From: Nocardioides sp.
GTDB lineage: Bacteria; Actinomycetota; Actinomycetes; Propionibacteriales; Nocardioidaceae
DNA length: 16,122 bases
Assembly (NCBI GenBank): GCA_030452025.1
Contig: JAKDNC010000021.1
Coordinates: 1-16,122, forward strand
Direction: 5' to 3'
The translations under genes and the position numbers were made by a program. The notes beneath the pieces were generated by a model. The model worked only from the letters and a program-made list of their open reading frames with translations, did no database searches and was not told the origin of the DNA. This document shows, piece after piece, positions 7,497 through 14,277 of this stretch (its first letter is position 1; each line of letters opens with the position of its first letter).

Positions 7497-8962
7497 GCGT
7501 CGCGCCCGTCCCCGCGTCGGAGATCGATGCGTTCGACCACGAGGTCGACGTACTCGTCGTGGGGTTCGGGTGTGCCGGAGCGGCCGCCGCCCACGCGGCC
7601 GCGACCGCAGGAGCCTCGGTGACGGTCCTCGAGCGAGCCTCAGGGGCGGGAGGGTCCTCGGCCCAGTCCGGCGGTGAGCTCTACCTCGGCGGTGGTACGA
7701 CGGTCCAGCGGGCCTGCGGGTTCGAGGACGACGCGGACAACATGTTCGCCTACCTGTCCGCTGCCCTCGGTCCACACGTGGACGAGGAGAAGCTCAGGCT
7801 CTACTGCGAGGGCAGCGTCGAGCACTTCGAGTGGTTCCGCGCCTGCGGTGTCACCTTCGAGGAGTCGCTCTACGACGCGCCCACGTGGATGCCACCCACC
7901 ACCGACGGCCTGATGTGGCTCGGCGAGAACGCCTGGCCCTACAACGAGTTGGCCCGGGCCGTGCCTCGTGGCCACCGGCCGGCCACCGAGGGTTGGGCCG
8001 GGCACACGCTGATGACTTCCCTGGTGGATGCGGCCACGGCCGCCGGCGCAGGGATCCACACCGACACGCGGGCAAAGTCCCTGGTCGTCGATGAGGACGG
8101 CGCGGTCTGCGGCGTCGTGGCTCGTCGGTTCGGGAACGACGTGACCTATCGAGCCCGTGGGGGAGTGGTGCTCACCACCGGCGGCTTCGTGGACAACGAG
8201 GCGATGCTCGAGCATCACGCGCCGACCCTCCTGGGCCACGGCAAGATCAGCGACGGCCTCGACGACGGCAGCGGGATCGCGATGGCCGCCGTCCTGGGGG
8301 CCGCCACCCGGCGGATGGACGTTGTCGAGGCTGCCTACACGGCGCTGCCGGCGATGGTCTGCCGCGGGATGCTGGTCAACGGACACGGCGCTCGGTTCAT
8401 CAATGAGGACGTCTACCCGGGTCTGTGGAGCCACGCGGCGCTGACCCAGCCGGGCCCGTGCTGGGTCGTGCTCGACGAGGAGGGTCTCGAGTCCGTTCCG
8501 GAGCGGGATCTGATGGGAGTGCGACCCACCCACGCGGCGGAGACCGTTGAGGAGCTCGAGGTCGACCTCGCCCTTCCGGAGGGCGCGTTGGCGGCCACGA
8601 TCGCGGCCTACAACCGGCACGCTGCGCAGCGTGCGGACCCCCTGTTCCACAAGGACCCCCGCTGGCTCCGACCTCTGGTGGGACCCTTCGCTGCGGTCGA
8701 CCCGCGGCTGGGCTTCTTCGCCGCAGGCCGGCCCAGCGCCGGAGCCGGAAGCGGGTTCGCGGGGTTCACCCTCGGCGGGTTGCACACCTGTCCCGACGGC
8801 CGCGTGCAGTCGGTGGACGGAACGCCGATCCCGGGACTCTTCGCGGCCGGCCGCGCCTCCTCGGGCATGCACGGCCACGGATACATCTCGGGCACGTCGC
8901 TGGGTGACGGCACGTTCTTCGGGCGCCGGGCCGGACGCTCCGCTGCCTTCAGCGGGGGTTGA
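7493..8962 (+). CDS. FAD-dependent 3-ketosteroid Delta4(5alpha)-dehydrogenase-like protein
   Basis: This 489-residue flavoprotein is distantly related to the Delta1-KstD upstream but of the shorter Delta4(5alpha) type. The FAD motif 'VVGFGCAGAAAA' is at 22-33 and 'GAGGSSAQSGGELYLGGG' at 51-68. 'GARFINEDVYP' is near 299-309, and the end reads 'GHGYISGTSLGDGTFFGRR'. Tyr464 and Ser466 in YIS match the Tyr466/Ser468 pair described for Rhodococcus Delta4(5alpha)-KstD, whereas Delta1 enzymes carry YxGPG here. Tyr308 is a candidate for the third active-site residue. The enzyme would oxidise 5alpha-reduced 3-ketosteroids to 4-ene-3-ones before Delta1 desaturation. It is coupled to hsaC by ATGA. Its last 14 bases overlap the tail of the convergent TetR gene. 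Assignment rests on motif recall, so a related flavoprotein reductase is possible. Confidence 0.8.
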   Translation: MSVAPVPASEIDAFDHEVDVLVVGFGCAGAAAAHAAATAGASVTVLERASGAGGSSAQSGGELYLGGGTTVQRACGFEDDADNMFAYLSAALGPHVDEEKLRLYCEGSVEHFEWFRACGVTFEESLYDAPTWMPPTTDGLMWLGENAWPYNELARAVPRGHRPATEGWAGHTLMTSLVDAATAAGAGIHTDTRAKSLVVDEDGAVCGVVARRFGNDVTYRARGGVVLTTGGFVDNEAMLEHHAPTLLGHGKISDGLDDGSGIAMAAVLGAATRRMDVVEAAYTALPAMVCRGMLVNGHGARFINEDVYPGLWSHAALTQPGPCWVVLDEEGLESVPERDLMGVRPTHAAETVEELEVDLALPEGALAATIAAYNRHAAQRADPLFHKDPRWLRPLVGPFAAVDPRLGFFAAGRPSAGAGSGFAGFTLGGLHTCPDGRVQSVDGTPIPGLFAAGRASSGMHGHGYISGTSLGDGTFFGRRAGRSAAFSGG

Positions 8963-9560
8963 GCAGGGCGGTCAGCGTCCGGGTGAGGTCGGAGACCACA
9001 TCATCGACGGTGGGCGCCCCACCGGTCAGGGCGATCTGCTCGTGGTCGGCCAGCACCCGGAGGGCGATCACGACCATCCAGCGCAGGCGTCGGCGTACGA
9101 CGGTCGGCGGCTGGTCGGACATCTGCGCAGCCAATTTTTCGTTGACCCACACGATGCCCCGAGGTTGGGTGGGCACGGTCAGGTGGTGGTCTGGCTCTGA
9201 AGTCGCCTCGGCGAGGAAGCGCAAGTACCAGTCGTGCTCGACGGACGAGACGGTCTCGGCCATCGGCTGGACGAGGATCCGTGACGCCTCTGCGACGGTG
9301 ATGGCATGACCGGTGGCGTCGATTTCCGCGATCAGCTCGCAACGCCGGGCGTCAATGGGCCCCGAGCGGTGCTCGAGGATTGCGCGGACCAGGCCCTCGC
9401 GCGACCCGAAGTGGTAGGCGACCGCTGAGTTGTTGCGCTGGCCCGCCTCCGTGGCGACCAGTCGCATCGAGACTGCGTCCAGTCCGCGTTCGGCGAAGAG
9501 TCGTTCGGCCACGGTGATCATGCGGAGCCTGGCGCCCGGGTCCTGCTCAGTGGAAGGCAT
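8949..9560 (-). CDS. TetR-family transcriptional regulator
   Basis: This 203-residue protein starts at ATG 9560. Its N-terminus has the TetR DNA-binding helices: 'MITVAERLFAERGLDAVSMRLVATEAG' (roughly residues 14-40), then the recognition region 'SAVAYHFGSREGLVRAIL'. The rest is an all-helical ligand domain that I cannot assign to a ligand class. A GTG at 9566 is in frame, but ATG 9560 lies exactly 7 bases after TAGACT, a good -10, so the message is probably leaderless. The strong palindrome at 9572-9587 overlaps this promoter and lies upstream of the divergent sulfatase operon. The simplest reading is an autorepressor that also controls 9629-13095, probably relieved by a steroid or sulfated ligand (inference). 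Confidence 0.93.
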   Translation of the reverse strand: MPSTEQDPGARLRMITVAERLFAERGLDAVSMRLVATEAGQRNNSAVAYHFGSREGLVRAILEHRSGPIDARRCELIAEIDATGHAITVAEASRILVQPMAETVSSVEHDWYLRFLAEATSEPDHHLTVPTQPRGIVWVNEKLAAQMSDQPPTVVRRRLRWMVVIALRVLADHEQIALTGGAPTVDDVVSDLTRTLTALLNPR

Positions 9561-9567
9561 GCCCACA

Positions 9568-9573
9568 AGTCTA
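9568..9573 (-). promoter_or_regulatory. Candidate -10 box of the TetR gene (leaderless)
   Basis: TAGACT on the minus strand (9573 to 9568) fits TANNNT. Seven bases separate it from the ATG at 9560, so transcription would begin at or next to the A of the start codon. No ribosome site is seen. It overlaps the left edge of the palindrome at 9572-9587, so a bound repressor would block it. Confidence 0.45.
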
Positions 9574-9587
9574 AGACATCTGTCTTA
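9572..9587. promoter_or_regulatory. Palindromic operator TAAGACA-TC-TGTCTTA between TetR and the sulfatase operon
   Basis: Perfect 7-base arms flank a 2-base centre, 16 bases in all, in the 68-base divergent region (9561-9628). The size and symmetry suit a TetR dimer. It overlaps the -10 of the TetR gene and lies 41 bases upstream of the ATG of the metallo-beta-lactamase-fold gene, so one bound dimer could silence both directions. Strongly A/T-containing arms stand out from the GC-rich background. Confidence 0.75.
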
Positions 9588-9628
9588 AATAGGGGTCGAC
9601 CCATCCCACGAACCACACAGGAGTGGCC

Positions 9629-10936
9629 ATGAAGTTAGCCACCGACCAGCTCGAGTCCGCGAAAGCGGCCTTCGGGCTCTTCAGCGAGACGCAGGCGCGC
9701 AACATGTTCTCCAAGGAGCATGGCTCCGGATTCGAGCCGATCGTGATCGAGGCGGCCCCGCGCACGCACTACATCCAGCCGGGCATGGTCAATGTCGCCC
9801 TCTTCGAGACCGATGAAGGGCTGCTCCTCGTCGACTGCGGCTGCGCCGGAGACGGACCGGCCCTGGTCAAGGCGGTCCGCGCGATCAGCGACAAGCCGCT
9901 GCACACGATCGTCTACACACACGGTCACAGCGACCACGCGTTCGGTGCGTGGGCGTTCCTCGAGGCGGGGGAGAAGCCGGAGATCATCGCCCACGAGAAC
10001 CTGGTCGGGCACTTCCGCCGCTACATGCTGACCAACGGGCTCAACGCACGCATCAACGGTCAGGCCGGTCGCCATGACGGACCGGCCTGGGCGGGGAAGT
10101 CGGAGGCCGACTTCGACTGGCCGACCCGCACCTTCTCCGGCGACCGGCTCGACCTGACCATCGGCGGCGAGCGCTTCGAGCTGCACCACGGCATGGGCGA
10201 GACGGACGACGCGGTGTGGGTCTGGGCACCCGAGCGCGGCGTGATCGCGGCCGGCGACCTGGTCACCGGATACTTTCCCAACGCCGGAAACCCGAAGAAG
10301 GTGCAGCGCTGGGCCACCGAGTGGGCCGATGCCGCTGAGGCGATGGCCGCGCTCGACCCGAAGGTGATCATTCCCGGTCACGGCGCGCTGGTCACCGGTC
10401 ACGAGGCTATCAAGGAGGAGCTGACCACGATGGCGGCGTACCTGCGCCACATCAACGATCACGCGGTGCGAGGCCTCAACGAAGGAGTCCTGCCCGACCA
10501 CATCATCGAGTCGCTCGAGGTGCCGGCTTCCTACGCCGACCACCCGCGACTGCCTCCCGTCTATGACCGGCCGGAGTTCGTGGCCCGCAACGTCGTCCGT
10601 CGCTACGGCGGCTGGTGGGACGGTTATCCCTCGCACCTGTTGCCGGCCACCCAGGAGCAGCAGGCGGCCGAGGTCGCCGCGCTCGCGGGTGGCGTACCCG
10701 TTCTGGTCAGTCGGGCCCGGGCACTGGTCGCGACCGACCTACGCCTGGCCACGCACGTCGCGGAGTGGGCGTTCCTCGCCGACCGGAACGACGCCGAGGC
10801 CCAGGCCTGCTATGAAGAGATCCTCGAAAAGCGCGCGGCGAGCGAGAAGGGCCTGATGGCCCAGACCAACCTGCGTGTGGGCAAGCGGTGGGTTGAACAG
10901 GCACGGGTCGAACACACACGGAAGGAACAAGCATGA
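9629..10936 (+). CDS. Metallo-beta-lactamase-fold hydrolase with alkylsulfatase dimerisation-type region
   Basis: This 435-residue protein has a metallo-beta-lactamase domain at about 35-260. 'THGHSDH' provides His98, His100, Asp102 and His103; His187 ('HHGMGETDD'), Asp210 ('AAGD') and His251 ('PGHG') complete a canonical two-zinc set. A helical region at about 265-405, with 'RRYGGWWDGYPSHLLPA' (324-340), resembles the dimerisation domain of SdsA-type alkylsulfatases. It lacks the signal peptide and C-terminal SCP2-like domain of full SdsA (over 600 residues). The glutamate metal ligands of SdsA appear replaced by the standard His/Asp set, so sulfatase activity is likely but not certain. AGGAG at 9619-9623, 5 bases away, fixes ATG 9629. 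Its stop overlaps the sulfatase start as ATGA, so the two are co-translated. Confidence 0.85.
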   Translation: MKLATDQLESAKAAFGLFSETQARNMFSKEHGSGFEPIVIEAAPRTHYIQPGMVNVALFETDEGLLLVDCGCAGDGPALVKAVRAISDKPLHTIVYTHGHSDHAFGAWAFLEAGEKPEIIAHENLVGHFRRYMLTNGLNARINGQAGRHDGPAWAGKSEADFDWPTRTFSGDRLDLTIGGERFELHHGMGETDDAVWVWAPERGVIAAGDLVTGYFPNAGNPKKVQRWATEWADAAEAMAALDPKVIIPGHGALVTGHEAIKEELTTMAAYLRHINDHAVRGLNEGVLPDHIIESLEVPASYADHPRLPPVYDRPEFVARNVVRRYGGWWDGYPSHLLPATQEQQAAEVAALAGGVPVLVSRARALVATDLRLATHVAEWAFLADRNDAEAQACYEEILEKRAASEKGLMAQTNLRVGKRWVEQARVEHTRKEQA

Positions 10937-13095
10937 GCACGCAGCGTCCCAACGTGGTCGTCGTCCTTCTCGACGACGTCGGCTTCGGTGCTGCGGGAAC
11001 CTTCGGCGGACCCGTCACCACTCCCACCCTCGATACACTCGGAGCGGAGGGACTGCGTTACAACCGCTTCCACACCACCGCGATCTGCTCGCCGACACGC
11101 GCCGCGTTGCTCACCGGAAGGGACGCCCACGCTGCCGGGGTCGGCACGGTGCTGAATTCAGCGTTCGATCATCCTGCATATCGTGGGGTGCTCCGGCCGG
11201 AGGCAGCCCCCGTCGCCGGCATGATGCGTGAGGGTGGCTACAGCACCGCTTGTATCGGCAAGTGGCACCTGGCTCCTGCCTGGGAGTCGTCGCAGGCGGG
11301 GCCGTTCGACCGGTGGCCCACGGGGCAGGGCTTCGACACGTTCTACGGCTTCCTGGGCGGCGAGACCCACCAGTTCCAGCCGACGCTCTTCGAAGGCACC
11401 GCGCCCGTGGAGCGTCCCGAGGGTGAGGACTACCACCTCACCGAGGACCTGGTTGACCGCTCGCTCTCGTGGATCCAGATGCAGCGCGCGATGACGCCGG
11501 ACAAGCCGTTCTTCCTCTACCTGGCGCCCGGTGCCACGCACGCGCCGCTGCACGTTCCGGAGGACTGGTCCAGCAAGTACGCCGGCGCGTTCGACGCGGG
11601 GTGGGACGAGATGCGCGCCCGGACCCATGCCCGCCAGCTCGAGGAGGGGGTCATCCCCGCGGACAGCCGGCTCACCCCGAGGCCGGCCGAGATCCCCGCG
11701 TGGGATGACCTCGAGGACGACGAGCGTCTGGTCGCCGCGCGGTTGATGGAGGTGTACGCCGGGTTCCTCGAGCACACCGACGTCCAGATCGGTCGGCTCG
11801 TCGAGGGGCTCAAGAAGTCGGGCGACTTCGAGAACACGCTGTTCTGCTACGTGGTCGGCGACAACGGCAGCAGTGCCGAGGGCGGCCCGCCCGGCAGCAT
11901 CAACTACATGGGTGCGCTGCAGGGAATGCAGGAGTCGCTGCAGGCCCAGGTGTCCGGTCTCGACCGGATCGGCGGACCGGACAGCTATGCGCAGTACCCG
12001 GCTGGCTGGGCCTGGGCGATGACCGCGCCGTTCCAGTGGATGAAGCAGGTCGCCTCGCATCTCGGCGGCACCCGCAACCCGATGGTGCTCACGTGGCCCG
12101 AGGGCATCTCCAGCTCGGGCGAACAACGCAGCCAGTTCGCCCACGTCAACGACCTGGCTCCCACGCTGCTGGAGGTGGCCGGGCTCGAGGCGCCCAGCCA
12201 CGTCGCCGGCGTGGCACAGTTGCCGATGGACGGCACCAGCCTGGTCTACTCGTTCGACGATGCCACCGCTCCCGAGCGGCACGAGACGCAGTACTTCGAG
12301 GTCAACGGTCATCGGTCGATCTATCACCGGGGCTGGTTGGCCTCCGCGCACCATGGCGGCGTGCCCTGGACGGTCGGGTTGCCCGGCGAGCCACGTGACT
12401 TCGACGAGGACCGCTGGGAGCTGTTCGACCTCGAGAGCGACTTCAGCCAGTCCGTCGACCTCGCCGCGGAGCACCCCGAACGCCTGGCCGAGCTCAAGGC
12501 TCTCTTCGAGCGCGAGGCCGAGCGGGTCGGCATCCTGCCGCTGATGGACGCCCGGGTCTCGCGCACACGAATGCCGAATCTGACCGAGGGACGAACCAGC
12601 TTCACCTTCCACCCCGGCGTGGTCGGCGTCCCGGAGAGCCAGGCACCGCGGATGGTCGGCCGCTCGTGGCATCTGCGCGCCAGCCTGGACGTGGGCGCCG
12701 ACGGAGCGCGAGGCGTGGTTGCGACGATGGGTGGGCGAGCCGCCGGGTGGTCCCTGTGGCTCGACGAGAACGGATGTCCCCGACTCACCTATCGCACCTT
12801 CGAGGTGGACGCGCTGGACCTCGGGGCTCCGGCCCTCGGCGAGGGGCGCCACGAGATCGAGGTCATCCACCGCTACGACGGCGGCGGACGCGGTCGAGGC
12901 GCGGAGCTGTCCCTGGTGTGCGACGGCGCAGAGGTGGCGAAGGGCAGGATCCGGGCCACTCCGCCCGCGATCTTCTCCATCGACGAGACGTTCGACATCG
13001 GCACCACGACCGGGTCACCCGTGGGTGACCACCCCGTGTCCTGGCCGTTCGAGGGTGGGTCCATCGCCCGCGTGGACATCGAGCTGGACGGATGA
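10933..13095 (+). CDS. Type I (formylglycine) sulfatase, arylsulfatase-like, cytoplasmic
   Basis: This 720-residue alkaline-phosphatase-superfamily sulfatase would hydrolyse a sulfate ester to alcohol plus sulfate. The signature CSPTR starts at Cys52 and is followed by 'AALLTGR'; Cys52 is the residue converted to formylglycine. Calcium ligands are Asp14 and Asp15 near the start and Asp310/Asn311 in 'VVGDNGSS'. 'GKWHL' gives Lys110 and His112, and His203 is in 'ATHAPLH'. The catalytic domain runs to about residue 540. A C-terminal extension of about 170 residues, mostly beta-strand-like, resembles that of large Pseudomonas AtsA-type arylsulfatases. No signal peptide is seen, so the substrate must be imported. 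The maturation enzyme (FGE) is not in the window. ATGA overlap with the gene before it. A steroid 3-sulfate substrate is inferred from the context only. Confidence 0.94.
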   Translation: MSTQRPNVVVVLLDDVGFGAAGTFGGPVTTPTLDTLGAEGLRYNRFHTTAICSPTRAALLTGRDAHAAGVGTVLNSAFDHPAYRGVLRPEAAPVAGMMREGGYSTACIGKWHLAPAWESSQAGPFDRWPTGQGFDTFYGFLGGETHQFQPTLFEGTAPVERPEGEDYHLTEDLVDRSLSWIQMQRAMTPDKPFFLYLAPGATHAPLHVPEDWSSKYAGAFDAGWDEMRARTHARQLEEGVIPADSRLTPRPAEIPAWDDLEDDERLVAARLMEVYAGFLEHTDVQIGRLVEGLKKSGDFENTLFCYVVGDNGSSAEGGPPGSINYMGALQGMQESLQAQVSGLDRIGGPDSYAQYPAGWAWAMTAPFQWMKQVASHLGGTRNPMVLTWPEGISSSGEQRSQFAHVNDLAPTLLEVAGLEAPSHVAGVAQLPMDGTSLVYSFDDATAPERHETQYFEVNGHRSIYHRGWLASAHHGGVPWTVGLPGEPRDFDEDRWELFDLESDFSQSVDLAAEHPERLAELKALFEREAERVGILPLMDARVSRTRMPNLTEGRTSFTFHPGVVGVPESQAPRMVGRSWHLRASLDVGADGARGVVATMGGRAAGWSLWLDENGCPRLTYRTFEVDALDLGAPALGEGRHEIEVIHRYDGGGRGRGAELSLVCDGAEVAKGRIRATPPAIFSIDETFDIGTTTGSPVGDHPVSWPFEGGSIARVDIELDG

Positions 13096-13100
13096 GCAGC

Positions 13101-13147
13101 GACCTGCCGCAGGTGTGACAGTGGGCACTGCACACCTGCGGCAGGTC
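13101..13147. terminator. Long inverted repeat, probable bidirectional terminator
   Basis: GACCTGCCGCAGGTGTG (13101-13117) pairs perfectly with 13131-13147. The loop can extend further, since CAGTG and CACTG at 13119-13130 also pair after a one-base bulge. It lies 5 bases after the sulfatase stop and 18 bases before the convergent SDR stop, so it can end transcripts from both sides. There is no T-run, as is common in high-GC actinobacteria. Confidence 0.8.
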
Positions 13148-13165
13148 AGGTCGCCGTCTGGATCC

Positions 13166-13963
13166 TCAGCGAGAGGAGGCCGGCAACAGTCGTTTGGATG
13201 CCTCGTGGGCGCCGAGGACCAGCTTGGCCCGATCGGTGCCGCTGCGGGCCTCGACTGCCTTCTCGTTGCCCGCCGCGACCTGCACGGGTCCTTCAGGAAG
13301 CGCCGCCAGCGCCTGCCTGGCCACGTCGTCCGGCTCGGAGACGTGCATCCCGGGAATGTCGAAGTTCAAGCCGGCCCGGGCCATCGCCGGGGTCCGGGTG
13401 ACCCCGAGGACGAACTCGACGACGTCGACGTCGTATTCGCGCATTTCGAGCCAGAGTCCCTCGGCGAAGACGCGGCAGAAGGCCTTGACCGCGGAGTAGA
13501 TGCTGATCTGCGCCTGGCCCATGAAGCCGGCCAAGGAGCCGACCAGCAGGATGCCACCTCGACGACGTTCCTTCATGGGTGCACCGAAGTGCTGGACCAG
13601 GGCCATCTGGGCGCCGACGTTGAGGTCGATCACCTGCTGGAACCGCGCAAGGTCCCCGGAGACGAACTCGTGACCGTAGGTGTTCGCGCCGGCGTTGAAG
13701 ACCAGCAGCCCCACCTCGACGTCGTCGGTGGCCTCCCGGATGCGCGACATGGCGTCACTCTCGGTGAGGTCCACCGCGAGTGTCCTGACCTCGACGCCCT
13801 TGGCCCGGACCTCGGTGGCGGTCTCTTCGAGCGGGCCCGGCTTGCGGGCCAGCAGGACAAGGTTGAGGCCGGCGTCCGCAAGCTGGTGGGCGAACGACGC
13901 GCCCACACCTTCGGAACCACCCGCAACGACGGCCCAAGGGCCGTACTTCGAGGAGTCGGTCAT
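13166..13963 (-). CDS. Short-chain dehydrogenase/reductase, possible hydroxysteroid dehydrogenase
   Basis: This 265-residue classical SDR has the Rossmann glycine motif GGSEGVG at 15-21, 'NAG' at 90-92, and the catalytic set Asn115, Ser143 ('LLVGSLAGF'), Tyr156 and Lys160 (YSAVK). An Arg-Lys pair at the end of the second strand (40-41) suggests NADP(H) preference (inference). The C-terminal region contains 'SEPDDVARQALAALPEGP', as in many reductases. Its start overlaps the stop of the small cysteine protein as ATGA, placing it third in the kshA operon. A 3- or 17-hydroxysteroid oxidoreductase fits the cluster and would act next to the sulfatase on freed hydroxyls, but the substrate cannot be read from sequence. 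ATG 13963 was chosen because upstream codons are not conserved-looking and the overlap indicates coupling. Confidence 0.9.
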   Translation of the reverse strand: MTDSSKYGPWAVVAGGSEGVGASFAHQLADAGLNLVLLARKPGPLEETATEVRAKGVEVRTLAVDLTESDAMSRIREATDDVEVGLLVFNAGANTYGHEFVSGDLARFQQVIDLNVGAQMALVQHFGAPMKERRRGGILLVGSLAGFMGQAQISIYSAVKAFCRVFAEGLWLEMREYDVDVVEFVLGVTRTPAMARAGLNFDIPGMHVSEPDDVARQALAALPEGPVQVAAGNEKAVEARSGTDRAKLVLGAHEASKRLLPASSR

Positions 13964-14277
13964 GCGTGGCTCGCTTCCGTGTCTGCTTCCGGGTTGACCG
14001 GAGTGGGGGTGTCGTCCTGGACGGGGAGGTCGCCGTGCTCCACGGCGCCCCTGATGCTCTCTCGCAGGCTCTGGCAACCACTGAAGGTCTCGCCGTTGGG
14101 GCCTGGTCGGGGTGAGGCTGCGCGCCGCTCCACACAGGTGTCGAGGGCGTCGTCACTCCACTGGATGCTGGTCTGCTCGAAGCTGCTCTTGCGGACCTGC
14201 ACCAGCGCGGAGCAGGCCGCACAGGTGACCTGGTGCATCGGCCCGTCGTCAAGACGGTTGTCGGGACGGACGGACAT
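13960..14277 (-). CDS. Small four-cysteine protein between kshA and the SDR, unknown function
   Basis: This 105-residue protein is not recognised with certainty. It has a CAAC pair (Cys19 and Cys22) followed by single cysteines at 48 and 68, and a nearby His15, enough to bind one zinc ion or a [2Fe-2S] cluster. The spacing does not match a plant-type or adrenodoxin-type ferredoxin. The segment 'RKSSFEQTSIQW' (30-40) is a polar, probably structured core. The tail (about 85-105) is acidic, Pro/Thr-rich and probably disordered. It is certainly translated with its neighbours: its ATG overlaps the kshA stop by one base (TGATG), and its stop overlaps the SDR start (ATGA). A role as redox or metal-cluster partner for KshA is a guess. 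The window lacks a kshB gene, which makes this worth testing. Confidence 0.82.
   Translation of the reverse strand: MSVRPDNRLDDGPMHQVTCAACSALVQVRKSSFEQTSIQWSDDALDTCVERRAASPRPGPNGETFSGCQSLRESIRGAVEHGDLPVQDDTPTPVNPEADTEASHA

Noticed and set aside
3807..7775. Very long open frame on the minus strand covering kstD, hsaA and hsaC
   Set aside because: It is antisense to four clearly recognisable enzymes with intact motifs, and its product is low-complexity, rich in Arg, Gly, His and Val. It is a high-GC codon-bias shadow.
8949..8962. Tail overlap of the convergent TetR and dehydrogenase genes as a possible frameshift
   Set aside because: Both stops are clean and both proteins have normal ends. 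A 14-base overlap is ordinary in compact genomes.
11158..12870. Long minus-strand open frame antisense to the sulfatase
   Set aside because: The sulfatase frame has all catalytic motifs; the antisense product resembles no family.
13964..14077. Longer N-terminus for the SDR
   Set aside because: It would overlap the cysteine protein fully; the ATGA overlap and the normal SDR start at MTDSSKYGPW fit better.
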